A DNA stretch of 64,000 bases. It comes from Gillisia xinjiangensis (lineage in GTDB: Bacteria; Bacteroidota; Bacteroidia; Flavobacteriales; Flavobacteriaceae). The position numbers were made by a program, and so were the translations under genes. Below the pieces are notes generated by a model, which was not told the origin of the DNA, searched no databases, and was given only the letters and a program-made list of their open reading frames with translations. Shown piece by piece: positions 9,461 through 19,227 of this stretch (position 1 is its first letter; each line of letters begins with the position of its first letter). The DNA is taken from assembly GCF_046298265.1 (NCBI RefSeq), contig NZ_JBKAHK010000003.1:434001-498000 (forward strand), written 5' to 3'.

Positions 9461-10534
9461 ATGAAAATCGATCTAATTGCCGGCGCAAGGCCCAACTTCG
9501 TAAAAATAGCTTCCCTAATTCATTCGATCCAACAATCATCATCGAAAATAGATTTCCGTTTAATTCATACAGGACAGCATTATGACGAAGCCTTGAGTGG
9601 GAGTTTTTTCAAACAATTGGAATTGCCCAATCCTGATATTCACCTTGGAATAGGAAGCGGTAGCCAGGCGGAACAAACTGCGGCAATAATGATAGCCTAC
9701 GAAAAAGTACTGAAGAAAAACAAACCTGATGTTTGTCTGGTCGTTGGCGATGTCACCTCCAGTATGGCATGTGCTGTAACAGCAAAAAAAATGCAGGTAA
9801 AGGTGGCACACGTTGAGGCCGGCCTTCGCTCTAGTGATTGGTCTATGCCGGAAGAGATTAACCGGGTTTTAATTGATAGTATTTCCGATTACTTTTTCAC
9901 CACTACCAAGGAAGCATCCCTACTTTTGATTAAAAGTGGAAAATCCAAGCAGCAGGTTTTTTTTGTAGGAAATACTATGATTGATACCTTATTAAGATTT
10001 AAAGCCTCGTTTATACAGCCTCGTATATGGTTAGATCAAAAACTTCGTGAAAAAGAATACATAATGCTAACCCTACATCGCCCGGGGAATGTAGACAAAG
10101 CAGATCAACTAAAATTATTTTTGAAAGAAATTATAAAAAACTCAAATGCCCTCCCCATTATATTTCCAGTTCACCCTAGAACAGCCGAAGTATTAAGTAA
10201 ATTCGAATTAATTGCAAGCAACCTTTATCTAATTGATCCACTTAGTTATTTGGAATTTAATTATATGGTAGAAAGATCGAAAGTGGTGATCACAGACTCC
10301 GGTGGCATAACGGAAGAAACTACGGTGATGGGAGTTCCCTGTATGACCCTTAGAGATAACACTGAAAGGCCCGAAACAGTTACATTGGGCACTAATGAAT
10401 TGTTAGGGACAGATCCAGCTGCACTTGTTCCCGCAATGGAAAAATTATTTAAAGGCAATTGGAAAAAAGGAAAAATTCCATTAAAATGGGATGGCAAAAC
10501 AGGAAAAAGAATAATTGAAATTTTAATTTCCTAA
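9461..10534 (+). CDS. wecB: UDP-N-acetylglucosamine 2-epimerase, non-hydrolysing
   Basis: 357 residues, a normal length for the family. It interconverts UDP-GlcNAc and UDP-ManNAc in the cytosol, supplying ManNAc or its oxidised forms to the polysaccharide. Visible signatures are 'GARPNFVKIASL' at the N-terminus, 'HTGQHYDEALSG', 'VAHVEAGLRS', 'PEEINR' and the UDP-binding 'TDSGGITEE'. It is one of the few plus-strand genes in the first 30 kb, convergent with the GT2 gene ending at 10536 (1 bp between the stops). No UDP-ManNAc dehydrogenase (wecC) is in the window. Confidence 0.93.
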   Translation: MKIDLIAGARPNFVKIASLIHSIQQSSSKIDFRLIHTGQHYDEALSGSFFKQLELPNPDIHLGIGSGSQAEQTAAIMIAYEKVLKKNKPDVCLVVGDVTSSMACAVTAKKMQVKVAHVEAGLRSSDWSMPEEINRVLIDSISDYFFTTTKEASLLLIKSGKSKQQVFFVGNTMIDTLLRFKASFIQPRIWLDQKLREKEYIMLTLHRPGNVDKADQLKLFLKEIIKNSNALPIIFPVHPRTAEVLSKFELIASNLYLIDPLSYLEFNYMVERSKVVITDSGGITEETTVMGVPCMTLRDNTERPETVTLGTNELLGTDPAALVPAMEKLFKGNWKKGKIPLKWDGKTGKRIIEILIS

Positions 10535-10535
10535 A

Positions 10536-11471
10536 TTATCTTTTCAATCTTCCCTTTAATTTTAAAACCGGCCTAATTAAAGGGTAAAATTGAAATCCAA
10601 GATTGTATTTTAATTTTGTAGGGAAGCCGGCCCCAGAGGATTTTAAAGCGTGGTAGATAATTGAATTTTCTTTTAATATAAATCCCGTTCTAATAAAATG
10701 TTGGACCAAGGTTGGTGATAACAATCTTTTAGTAGATAAATTATCTATTATCAATTTTACTGCCTTTATTTTTGAATCTCTTCGAATTGGATCATTTTTT
10801 CTGAATTCTCCAGTGTTGGAATTAGCATGTTTTCTTCCATAAAAAAGAATCTTATCTATAGAAATTCCTCTGGCTCCAGTAGATAAAATACGTGAATAAC
10901 ATTCCCACTCCTCGGCATACATCAATTCTTCATTAAAATTATTGTTTATAAAATTTGATTTCCTCCATAAAACCTGACACGAGTTGAATGGAATAATATT
11001 CATTATAATATCATCCAGATGGTTTATATTTAAATGCTGAACATCAAAATTTAGATCATTATCAAAATTATAATGAAAGTTGCCGGTAAATGTGGTCCTT
11101 AAATACCTGCAATAATCAACTTGAGTAAATTGTATTTCTTTAAAGCATAATTCCAATAAGTAAGGATGGACGATATCGTCATCATCAAAAAAAATCACAT
11201 ACTCACCTTTTGCTAATTCCAGGCCTTGATTACGGCAACCCGGAAGTCCTTTTTTATGATGTCTATTGCGCTCAATATATTTTAACCTGGAATCATTTTG
11301 TAAATATGGCTGAAGAATTTCCTTTGTACCATCTGTGCTTCCATCATCTATAATAAGGCATTCCCAATCTTTAAATGATTGTGCTATAATGGAATATATT
11401 GTTTCCCAAATTAAATGGCTACGGTTGTAAGTAGCCATAATTATTGAAATACTAGTTCCTCTTTTATTCAT
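10536..11471 (-). CDS. GT2 glycosyltransferase
   Basis: 311 residues. A classical GT2 N-terminal domain: 'SISIIMATYNRSHLIWETI', 'CLIIDDGSTDGTKEIL' and the metal-binding 'VIFFDDDDIVHP'. The tail of about 100 residues is basic and probably associates with the membrane or the acceptor. It adds one sugar to the locus glycan; specificity unknown. It is downstream of the O-fucosyltransferase-like gene by 64 bp and ends back-to-back with wecB. Confidence 0.88.
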   Translation of the reverse strand: MNKRGTSISIIMATYNRSHLIWETIYSIIAQSFKDWECLIIDDGSTDGTKEILQPYLQNDSRLKYIERNRHHKKGLPGCRNQGLELAKGEYVIFFDDDDIVHPYLLELCFKEIQFTQVDYCRYLRTTFTGNFHYNFDNDLNFDVQHLNINHLDDIIMNIIPFNSCQVLWRKSNFINNNFNEELMYAEEWECYSRILSTGARGISIDKILFYGRKHANSNTGEFRKNDPIRRDSKIKAVKLIIDNLSTKRLLSPTLVQHFIRTGFILKENSIIYHALKSSGAGFPTKLKYNLGFQFYPLIRPVLKLKGRLKR

Positions 11472-11535
11472 TATAATTTATATAATAATTTTTTCTCTAC
11501 TATTTAAACAAGGTAAGAGAATTCATTGCTCTCAT

Positions 11536-12492
11536 TTATTTAATTACTGTTTTGTTATTTACACTTAATTCAGCAACATATTGAATTCCCATATCCTGCC
11601 TTTTTAAAATTTTATCTCGATAATTATATATAAACGAATTATCATTATTTAAAAGGCCAGCCCTTTTCAAAGAAATTAGATTAGAATAACTACTCCTGGA
11701 TAAACCAATAAAGTAATGAGACCTACAACATATTTCAAAGTTTATAGCTGCATTTATTTCATACTCATAATTTGGTTGGTAGAAATGATGGGGTTGAATA
11801 TCTAATTTTTTAATATTTTCTGATATCTTACTATGGTTTTGCCCTGATGTAAAAAACAGATCGCCTACAATCTCAAAGTCAGCAACCATTTTTAAAATTT
11901 CATCAAGACTTACCAATATTTTCTCATTCCCATTTACTTTATTAGTTCCCGCATGTCTAACCCAATCAGATTCTGTTCTAATTTGTATAGCAGTAAAACT
12001 TTTATCATTAGTATATGAGTCCACAATGCTTTGATATTCTGGTCTTAATTTTAGTGCATTTAAAACTCTTAATTTTGTTGAGTTTATATTGATGCTGAAG
12101 GTATTTCTTTGCTTAAATAGTTCTCTTTCGGAATACTTCCAAAGATCTACGACATTTTCAATAGAATTTAATTTTGCAGATTTAGTATTAAGTTTATCTC
12201 TTGAGATTATTAAATTTTTACCATTATTAAATTCGCTCATTTTAGAATTAAAATAATCGAGGTCATAAATTTCTGAAAAAAGTATAGGCTTTTCCCAACC
12301 AAAATATGGTTCTATAATTCTTGATTTTTCGTTAATTGCAATATCGCAGGCGCTAAATAAACAATGCAATTTATTACATAGTCCACCTTGCAAATGAATA
12401 CCTAAAAATTTCCCTTTGTACCAATTGAAATTATGATATAAAAGTTTTTTTATGTCTTTTTTTATTCTCTTTTTAAAAGAGTTTATATTCAT
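11536..12492 (-). CDS. O-fucosyltransferase-like protein
   Basis: 318 residues, not firmly recognised. 'LQGGLCNKLHCLFSACDIA' resembles the GGxxNxL donor-site loop of GT11/O-FucT-type fucosyltransferases. 'AIQIRTESDWVRHA' resembles their H-x-R-T-E-x-D-W motif, and 'YFIGLSRSSYSNLI' the late S-[ST]-F/Y-S-N loop. GDP-fucose would come from gmd/fcl at 19-21 kb in the same locus, which fits. A stable fold and ordinary composition argue that it is a real gene. Alternative: another GT-B enzyme. The ATG at 12492 is the first available start. Confidence 0.55.
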   Translation of the reverse strand: MNINSFKKRIKKDIKKLLYHNFNWYKGKFLGIHLQGGLCNKLHCLFSACDIAINEKSRIIEPYFGWEKPILFSEIYDLDYFNSKMSEFNNGKNLIISRDKLNTKSAKLNSIENVVDLWKYSERELFKQRNTFSININSTKLRVLNALKLRPEYQSIVDSYTNDKSFTAIQIRTESDWVRHAGTNKVNGNEKILVSLDEILKMVADFEIVGDLFFTSGQNHSKISENIKKLDIQPHHFYQPNYEYEINAAINFEICCRSHYFIGLSRSSYSNLISLKRAGLLNNDNSFIYNYRDKILKRQDMGIQYVAELSVNNKTVIK

Positions 12493-12662
12493 TTCGTTTT
12501 AAAATTATATTTTAAATTTCCACTTCGAAAAACTTCTAATTTATTATAGAAAATTCTTAACCTTGTCTTTCAAGTTTTACATAAAATCTTCTTGAATCTT
12601 GGCAGAAAATATTTAAAGACATTAAATATCCTGACCAACCGGTACAAAAAATCACCCCCTTT

Positions 12663-13451
12663 CTAAATGTTTAGCTTTTTGAAATTTTCAAAATCAATTA
12701 AATTTAAACTTTCTTTCCTGTTTTTATTAAAGGAATTATATTCAAAGAAATGATTGATAAATTCTGTAGGCTCACCTATTGGTTGTTGTTTTGATAATAT
12801 ACCAACTCCCCAGTCAGAATCAATGCAACAAGATTTAACAAGAGAGCTGGAACGCCATTTTAGAAAAGCTTTCCATGTTGTTCCGTTCCATAAATGCTGC
12901 GCTGGAGTATATCTATATCTAAAGCTCTCTCTAGCATGCCATTCAGTTGGTGGATTACAATCATGAAGAACAATAAATCCGTCATCTTTAATAAACTTCA
13001 GAGAATTCATAATATCGCGATCCACTTGTTCTGCAAGGTGCAATCCATCGATAAATATTACATCAAATTTGATGCTATTGGATAAAATTTCGCCATTCGA
13101 AAGTTTTTTAAAAAAGATATCACTAGTCATTTTAAAATCAACTGGATTAGCTTCAAATTCTAATCCGGGATCAACACTGTATTTATGTGTTGAATTAATA
13201 AGATTGAAATTGTGATCGGGATTTCGAACACCTATTTCAAGATAAAAAGTTGGTTTTTGACTCAATGACAGTAAATAATTAATAATACCACTTCGAAATG
13301 GTCTTTTAGAATTCTCCTGAAAAGATTTTTTCTTTACCTCTAAAAAATGCTGGTCATTTAAAAAACCCTTCCCCATCAAATAATATATTTTTATCAGTTT
13401 TATTCTCGACAAAAATTTTTTAATTTTTATTTTATATGGAAATGATATCAT
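12663..13451 (-). CDS. SAM-dependent methyltransferase (Methyltransf_24 type)
   Basis: 262 residues. 'FYLEIGVRNPDHNFNLIN' is the SAM-binding loop, 'YSVDPGLE' the acidic end of strand 2, and 'FDVIFIDGLHLAEQVDRDI' followed by 'GFIVLHDCNPP' are the typical motifs of the Methyltransf_24 group often found next to glycosyltransferases. Likely O- or N-methylates a sugar. The ATG at 13451 begins a basic stretch. A 170-bp spacer separates it from the gene downstream and 136 bp from the one upstream; no promoter is clear. Confidence 0.75.
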   Translation of the reverse strand: MISFPYKIKIKKFLSRIKLIKIYYLMGKGFLNDQHFLEVKKKSFQENSKRPFRSGIINYLLSLSQKPTFYLEIGVRNPDHNFNLINSTHKYSVDPGLEFEANPVDFKMTSDIFFKKLSNGEILSNSIKFDVIFIDGLHLAEQVDRDIMNSLKFIKDDGFIVLHDCNPPTEWHARESFRYRYTPAQHLWNGTTWKAFLKWRSSSLVKSCCIDSDWGVGILSKQQPIGEPTEFINHFFEYNSFNKNRKESLNLIDFENFKKLNI

Positions 13452-13587
13452 TATAAAAAGGTTTGGTTTCAGATTAATTTTAATGCGGCTAAAGTTTTAG
13501 AGTTAACTATTATCGATCTGGAAATTGATAATTACTGTCATTCGCATTTTATTTAAATTTGGGAGAACGGCTTGAAAACTAAAGTAA

Positions 13588-14403
13588 TCACTTTTTCTTA
13601 CTCCTCTTTATAAAAAATCTTTTTAGTCTCTGGAAGAAGGTATAAAAAATTAATTTAAAATTAAATAAAGGGTTTTTCAATAAAATGGGTTTGCGCTTTT
13701 CTGTTGAAGGATTTATCCCAAATTTTAAGACTTTATTGATACGAGCTGTATGTCTATGTTCTATATTGTAGAATCTGGAATACCAGGCATGATACAATAA
13801 TTCTCTCCCTTCATGATCCAAAACTAGGGTTGTTTCATCTTTGTTTGGGCTGCTAACGTCTAAGTATAATATTTTTTTATTATTCCTAAGAAGCCAAAAA
13901 TAAAAACAATAATATGGTTCAAATAAGGATTCAGTTTTATAATTATCTGAATTTAAACAATTTAGCGCTCCAAGATTTTCAGTTTTATCAATATATTGAT
14001 TAGCAAGAATCTTCTTCCGGTTATAAATGGAAGAAATTTCTTTAAGGTTTAAAATACTGAAAAAGGTATTTATAGAATAAGGATTTTCACCTCTCCATTG
14101 CAAGGTACCACCATCTCGCATCCCACAAGTTGTAAAGCTATTTGCTTTCATATAGGATATGAGGTCGAATACATATTCTGGTTTTTTGAATACCACGTCT
14201 TCATCAGCCATTATTAACCAATCAATACCCGAATTTTTTAATTTCTCAATAAAAAACAATAAACTTCTTATTCCATAAAACCCTTTGGTACCATCTACCA
14301 TATAAATTTTTATTCCAGTAGGAAAAAAATTAATAGTACGGTTATATAAATCAAAATTACCAACGGTAGTTACAATTGCTATTTTATCCTTTTCAATATT
14401 CAC
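13588..14403 (-). CDS. Putative GT-A fold glycosyltransferase
   Basis: 271 residues, no family recognised with certainty. 'KIAIVTTVGNFDLYNRTI' could be the first strand of a GT-A domain, and 'DWLIMADEDVVFKKPEYVFD' carries an acidic D-x-D-like metal site. 'TTCGMRDGGTLQWRGENPY' may be the acceptor loop. The last ~35 residues are strongly basic and aromatic, like a membrane-contact tail. The start is GTG at 14403. Position between two methyltransferase genes supports a role in the same glycan. Confidence 0.5.
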   Translation of the reverse strand: MNIEKDKIAIVTTVGNFDLYNRTINFFPTGIKIYMVDGTKGFYGIRSLLFFIEKLKNSGIDWLIMADEDVVFKKPEYVFDLISYMKANSFTTCGMRDGGTLQWRGENPYSINTFFSILNLKEISSIYNRKKILANQYIDKTENLGALNCLNSDNYKTESLFEPYYCFYFWLLRNNKKILYLDVSSPNKDETTLVLDHEGRELLYHAWYSRFYNIEHRHTARINKVLKFGINPSTEKRKPILLKNPLFNFKLIFYTFFQRLKRFFIKRSKKK

Positions 14404-14445
14404 TATTTAATTTTTATATATTGTATACCTTTAATCTAATTAAAC

Positions 14446-15228
14446 TTAATTGTAGCCAGGTATTTGATTATTGATTAAATGATTAGACTCCTCTATATTA
14501 TCACCTTTATATATAAAAACCATATTATGATAAAAATGCATCGAGATTATATGCTTGTCAAAGTAATTAGGTTCATAACCTTCTTTTAAAAATTCTTTAT
14601 GATTTAAACCGTGAATTAAATTTTTGAAATAATTCACCCCCGTTTTAGAATCATTTAAGTCTTCACTATTTCCACCATACCAATTCCAATACGAAGTTTG
14701 AAGATCCTCCACAACATAAATTCCACCTTTATTAAGAAAAGGAAAAAGATGATTAAAGGTTTTTATAATATCATCGTTTATGTGACTTCCGTCATCAATG
14801 ATAACATCTATTTTCCCAATATGTTCAGCTATCTTATATAAAAATGTACTATCTGTTTGGCTACCTTGAAATGTTTTGATTCTTTTTTCCTCAAGTAAGG
14901 ATTTATCATGAATATCAATTCCATAAATATTGCCTTTCCTAAAATATTTTTTCCACATCCGAAGGGAAGCACCTCCAATATTTGGATCATCATATCCACC
15001 TATTCCTATTTCAAGCAAATTAATATTTTTCTTTTGGAATCTTTTAAAGTGTGTTGTATAATGAGGTGTATAAAAATGTTTTCCCCATTTATCGCAAGAA
15101 TAGATTTCCGCAAGTTTATTAAGGTTGTTTCGATTATAATTAGACCAATATTTTAATTTTTGCCTTTGCAATAAAGTAACCATTGGTTTTGGTAAACTTT
15201 TCTTAATATACTTTTTAATGTTTTTCAA
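14446..15228 (-). CDS. SAM-dependent methyltransferase, macrocin/mycinamicin O-methyltransferase type
   Basis: 260 residues. 'LAEIYSCDKWGKHFYTPHYT' followed by 'INLLEIGIGGYDD', 'YGIDIHDKS', 'IDVIIDDGSHINDDI' and 'GIYVVEDLQTSYW' is the pattern of sugar O-methyltransferases such as MycE/TylF. The metal-binding acidic residues of that family lie in 'DDGSH' and 'VEDLQ'. It likely methylates a sugar hydroxyl within or after assembly. Flanked by a GT2 gene upstream (46 bp) and the GT-A candidate downstream (42 bp). Confidence 0.78.
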   Translation of the reverse strand: MKNIKKYIKKSLPKPMVTLLQRQKLKYWSNYNRNNLNKLAEIYSCDKWGKHFYTPHYTTHFKRFQKKNINLLEIGIGGYDDPNIGGASLRMWKKYFRKGNIYGIDIHDKSLLEEKRIKTFQGSQTDSTFLYKIAEHIGKIDVIIDDGSHINDDIIKTFNHLFPFLNKGGIYVVEDLQTSYWNWYGGNSEDLNDSKTGVNYFKNLIHGLNHKEFLKEGYEPNYFDKHIISMHFYHNMVFIYKGDNIEESNHLINNQIPGYN

Positions 15229-15274
15229 CTTAAATGATCTTATGAGAACTGTTCCATATAATGTAGAACAACAT

Positions 15275-16120
15275 TTATAATTTATTTTTCATTTTAAAAA
15301 ATCCCATTAACCTAAAAGGCTTTAGTAATTTATGACCAATCTTATAATCTAAACTATCCATAACCTGTTTCTTAAAAGCTTCACTTTTCCTGTTTGATTC
15401 TAACCAATCCTGCACAAAAAAGTTAAAGTGTTCTTTATAGACATCTGCATGCTTTATATAGATATATTCAAGCAACTGGTATTTGGCTAAATTTGCTTTT
15501 TTATTTCTTGAGTTTTTTTTGTTTCTGTAATTGAATAAAACTTCCGGAATTACTTTTGCTTCCCCGCCAGATTTCAATAATCTTATGTAAAACTCCCAAT
15601 CTTCATATCCCTTTAGCATACATTCATCATAACCACCTACTACCTTCCAGTCATGTTTTCTAAACATAGATGAACCCATAGCAACATTACTTATTAATGC
15701 ATCCTTAATAGACCCGCCGTCTGGTTTAAATTTGATTGAATCATTATTTGAACTGAACCAATTTGCATAGCAAGTAACAATTTTTAAAGCTGAATTCTTT
15801 TGAAAAACTTGCATTGCTTTTTCACAGAAGCTTGCTTCAAAAAAATCGTCACTATCCAATATTAGAACATAGTTTCCGGTAGCTGCTTCAATTCCTTTAT
15901 TTCTTGCCGCACTCACCCCTTTATTTTTCTGAGTGATTAACAAATCTAATTTAGGTTCAAGTTCTTTTAAAACTGCTTTCGTTTTCTGATTAGACCCATC
16001 ATCTACCACAATAATTTCCTTATTTTCATAAGTTTGATCCAGTGCAGATTGTATAGCTTGTTCAATAAATATATGATCATTGTAACAAGCAATTACTATG
16101 GATATTTTTTCAGAATGCAT
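15275..16120 (-). CDS. GT2 glycosyltransferase
   Basis: 281 residues. Signatures: 'KISIVIACYNDHIFIEQAI', 'EIIVVDDGSNQKTKAVL', 'AARNKGIEAATGNYVLILD' and the DSDD metal site, then 'GYEDWEFYIRLLKSG' which is the typical E-D-W/F acceptor-side motif. A basic C-terminus follows. Cytosolic face of the membrane, sugar transfer to the growing lipid-linked chain. Start ATG at 16120. Specificity cannot be read from sequence. Confidence 0.88.
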   Translation of the reverse strand: MHSEKISIVIACYNDHIFIEQAIQSALDQTYENKEIIVVDDGSNQKTKAVLKELEPKLDLLITQKNKGVSAARNKGIEAATGNYVLILDSDDFFEASFCEKAMQVFQKNSALKIVTCYANWFSSNNDSIKFKPDGGSIKDALISNVAMGSSMFRKHDWKVVGGYDECMLKGYEDWEFYIRLLKSGGEAKVIPEVLFNYRNKKNSRNKKANLAKYQLLEYIYIKHADVYKEHFNFFVQDWLESNRKSEAFKKQVMDSLDYKIGHKLLKPFRLMGFFKMKNKL

Positions 16121-16156
16121 CTGTAGTGAATTTAGTGCTAAAATAGGGAACTGCTT

Positions 16157-17380
16157 TTAAACGTAAATGTTTCTCCATTTATCTAAAACTGAATTTTCTG
16201 AATATTTTCTTTCAATAAACTCAACTGCATTTAAACCCATGTTTTTCCTTAATACATCGTTACTTATAAGGATTTCGATTTTCTCTGTAAAACAATCAAG
16301 ATCTTTTTCCTTACATAGAAAACCGGTCTCCCCATCTATCAAGGTATATCTAACTCCACCCGAGTCAAAGGCAACAACCGGAAGCCCACAAGCCTGTGCT
16401 TCAGCGGTAACAAGCCCCTGGCTTTCTACTCCATAATTGGGATCGGTAATGGAAGTCATTAAAAAGATTTCCTGTGTTGGAAGCAATCGACTAATGTCTG
16501 ACTGAGATTTGCTTCCTAACAATTTTATATGATTGGTAAGACCAGATTTTTGAATTAGTTGTTCTAACACTTCATCCTGACTACCGGAGCCAACAATTGA
16601 ATATTGAAGATCATATCCCCTTTTCACTAATTTGGATATACACTCTATTCCCAAATGATGTCCTTTAAATATTTCTAAACGACCTACACTAAGAATTCTT
16701 GTAATTCCTGATTTATTATTATCAGGTTTACCAGGCTTAAAAATGCTGGTGTCTACAGCAACCGGAATAATTTCAATTTTCTTTTCCGGGGCGCTAAGTG
16801 CCAATAATTTTTCCTTTAAAAAAGCTGTATTGGCAACCAAATAATCAGCTGCCTCAAACAACCGGTCATAATAACCATTATTAGGAATACGGTTGTTTAT
16901 TGGGAAATACAGGTCGTGCCCGTGAAAACTCACAATTATTCGACTTTTTAAATAGCCGGTTTTTTTCATAATATCCACCGGGTGTTTGTTTGTGCCAAAC
17001 TGAATGTGAATTGTGTCAAATTTTCGAAAGTCCTTATAAAAAAAGAATTCGTAAAGCGGTAATAGTCCTTTTTTATCCGATTGCTTATAATACTTTATAA
17101 AATGTGGCAATAAGGAAACATTTTTTATCAAAAGCCAGGCTGCATTAAAAATACGAGTTGATTTTTGCTGTGGAATTTTATAATCTTCAATAATAATTTT
17201 TTCACTCAGTTTATATTCCTCAAAAAGTTTAAAGTTGGCATTTACGGAAATATCGGTGAGTTCCCCTGTTAAAATCCTTACTCCATAACCCATTTTAATA
17301 GCCATAACTATCTGGTTCACTATAAAAGTTTCAGAAAGCTGAGGGAATTTCCAAATTTTAAAGAGAATAGATTTTTTCAA
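16157..17380 (-). CDS. GT4 glycosyltransferase
   Basis: 407 residues, GT-B. 'KFPQLSETFIVNQIVMAIKM' is the common start of WcaL/colanic-acid-type GT4 enzymes. 'HIQFGTNKHPVDIM' and 'VSFHGHDLYF' are acceptor-domain motifs; 'RILSVGRLEIFKGHHLGIE' starts the donor domain, and 'ESQGLVTAEAQACGLPVVAF' is the E-x7-E region binding the nucleotide sugar. The start is TTG at 17380. Upstream of the GT2 gene at 15275 by 36 bp. Confidence 0.88.
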   Translation of the reverse strand: MKKSILFKIWKFPQLSETFIVNQIVMAIKMGYGVRILTGELTDISVNANFKLFEEYKLSEKIIIEDYKIPQQKSTRIFNAAWLLIKNVSLLPHFIKYYKQSDKKGLLPLYEFFFYKDFRKFDTIHIQFGTNKHPVDIMKKTGYLKSRIIVSFHGHDLYFPINNRIPNNGYYDRLFEAADYLVANTAFLKEKLLALSAPEKKIEIIPVAVDTSIFKPGKPDNNKSGITRILSVGRLEIFKGHHLGIECISKLVKRGYDLQYSIVGSGSQDEVLEQLIQKSGLTNHIKLLGSKSQSDISRLLPTQEIFLMTSITDPNYGVESQGLVTAEAQACGLPVVAFDSGGVRYTLIDGETGFLCKEKDLDCFTEKIEILISNDVLRKNMGLNAVEFIERKYSENSVLDKWRNIYV

Positions 17381-17451
17381 TGACTGAGATAAATTATTAA
17401 ATTGAATGATAAGAAATAGTAAAAATCTAAATATAAGGGAATTTGACGCTT

Positions 17452-18360
17452 TTATTTAACTTTGAATTTCTTTAAAAATTGATAAAAGTATGTATTATAA
17501 TCCTTTCTGCCTGCAAAAAATTCCCTTTCTGTGGACACCATAGCCGGGAAAGCTTTTATAATGGCATTATATAAAATAAGTTTTCCAGTTCTAACATATT
17601 TAATATTGCCATAAGGATATTTCTCCCTTAAATGAGATTCGATCAACTTCCAACTGGTAATGGCGCTTTTAACTTTTTCTTCGCTATTAAGTTCACTTAA
17701 TTTATCCGCACTATCATATCTATAATAAGCAGATGCTTCAGGAGAGAAAATTATTTTGGTTGCATTTAAAATAACCCGGGAAAAAAATTCAGCATCATCA
17801 TTATTGGTCAAACTTTCATTCCATAATCCTGATTTTTCAATAAGGATTTTAGGAGTTAAATAGACATGTGAGGGGAAATATTCATTATAATTTCCAAATG
17901 AATTGAGTAGATTCGCTCCTTTTTTAAAATTTCTATAGGAATTATATTTATACTTAAAGCGTTTGGTTAAATTGGAACTCTCCTCAAATCCGCCCCATTT
18001 ACAGGTTAATAAAGTTAAATCATCCGGCTTGAATAATTTCACTTGTTTTTCCAACTTATCATTTGCCAGTAGATCATCTGAATCTAAGAACTGAATAAGT
18101 TCACCTTTAGATTTTTCCAGACCGAAATTCCTGCAGGCACTCGCACCTTTTTTCCTGGTTGCCGGACGAGGATAAAATTTAATTCGCTGATCTTTATCAG
18201 AATATGAACTAATAATTTCTTCCGTATTGTCATAAGAACCATCATCTATCACAATACACTCCCAATTCTGGTAGGTTTGGGCGATTACCGCTTCCAGAGT
18301 TTCTCCTAAAAAATGAGCTCTGTTATATGTGGGGATTATTATTGACACAAGACTTCCCAT
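17452..18360 (-). CDS. GT2 glycosyltransferase
   Basis: 302 residues. 'VSIIIPTYNRAHFLGETLEA', 'CIVIDDGSYDNTEEII', 'ASACRNFGLEKSKGELIQFLD' with DSDD metal site. 'NNDDAEFFSRVIL' stands where the acceptor-side ED motif sits. The stop is 71 bp from the next gene downstream; its ATG is 6 bp from the preceding GT2 gene, so they are co-transcribed. Adds one sugar of the locus glycan. Confidence 0.88.
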   Translation of the reverse strand: MGSLVSIIIPTYNRAHFLGETLEAVIAQTYQNWECIVIDDGSYDNTEEIISSYSDKDQRIKFYPRPATRKKGASACRNFGLEKSKGELIQFLDSDDLLANDKLEKQVKLFKPDDLTLLTCKWGGFEESSNLTKRFKYKYNSYRNFKKGANLLNSFGNYNEYFPSHVYLTPKILIEKSGLWNESLTNNDDAEFFSRVILNATKIIFSPEASAYYRYDSADKLSELNSEEKVKSAITSWKLIESHLREKYPYGNIKYVRTGKLILYNAIIKAFPAMVSTEREFFAGRKDYNTYFYQFLKKFKVK

Positions 18361-18366
18361 TATTCA

Positions 18367-19227
18367 TTACAATTCAAATTTTCCATTCTTTAACTTTGAA
18401 ATCCCTAATAAGAAATGGACTATTGTACGGTTAATTTTCCTTGCGGTTATAAAATCCTCTAATTCCAAAGATGCCTTGACACTGGGAATATTTAGCTGTA
18501 ATCTTAATTGAAATAATTCTTTATAATCTTCCAACATTAATGGAAAATGGGTTTTTAGGCAAAGTTCCCTTTCTTTATTCAGACTTTTTTTATTAACCGG
18601 ATCACTAGAAAATCCATTCATATTAAAATTGGTGACAGTAAAGTCAAGTTTTTTATAAGAATAATTAAATTTACATATCGCACATAAAAAAAATTCCCAA
18701 TCGGACACAAATTTTAAATCTTCATTATAATAAAAAACTTCATCAAACAATTCCCTTTTTATAAAAGCTGCCTGATGAATGATAGTGTTGCTGAAGAAAA
18801 AACTAAAAGTTAGTTTCTCCGGATAAATTACTAATTTATTCAATTCCTTCTTTGAATGCCCATAAAGCTGTACGTTTCCAAAAAGTATGTCCCAATCGTC
18901 CTTAACATATTCATTTACTTTCGAAAGCACTTTCATATTATAAAAAGTATCTCCACTATTCAAAAACAACAAATATTCCCCGGAAGCAGCTTTAATCCCT
19001 TTATTCATGGCATTGTAAATCCCGGAATCCTTTTCGCTTACCCAGGTATCAATTTTATTGCTGTGCCTTTCAATATATTCCTTACTTCCGTCAGTGGACC
19101 CCCCATCAATAATGATGTATTCAAACTCCTTGAAAGTTTGCTCAAACACACTGGTCATCGTTCTTTTGAGACCTTCAAGATCATTTAGATTGACAGTTAT
19201 TATTGATATTAAAGGCTTTTCAGGCAT
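18367..19227 (-). CDS. GT2 glycosyltransferase, WcaE/PGL-type
   Basis: 286 residues. 'ISIITVNLNDLEGLKRTM', 'YIIIDGGSTDGSKEYI', 'WVSEKDSGIYNAMNKGIKAA' and 'YLLFLNSGDTFY' are hallmark motifs of the GT2 subgroup of colanic-acid WcaE and related enzymes, in which the metal site reads NSGD rather than DxD. 'FVSDWEFFL' is the later acidic motif. It overlaps the 3' end of fcl by 8 bp, so it is translationally coupled to GDP-fucose synthesis, which makes a fucosyltransferase role plausible but unproven. Confidence 0.88.
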   Translation of the reverse strand: MPEKPLISIITVNLNDLEGLKRTMTSVFEQTFKEFEYIIIDGGSTDGSKEYIERHSNKIDTWVSEKDSGIYNAMNKGIKAASGEYLLFLNSGDTFYNMKVLSKVNEYVKDDWDILFGNVQLYGHSKKELNKLVIYPEKLTFSFFFSNTIIHQAAFIKRELFDEVFYYNEDLKFVSDWEFFLCAICKFNYSYKKLDFTVTNFNMNGFSSDPVNKKSLNKERELCLKTHFPLMLEDYKELFQLRLQLNIPSVKASLELEDFITARKINRTIVHFLLGISKLKNGKFEL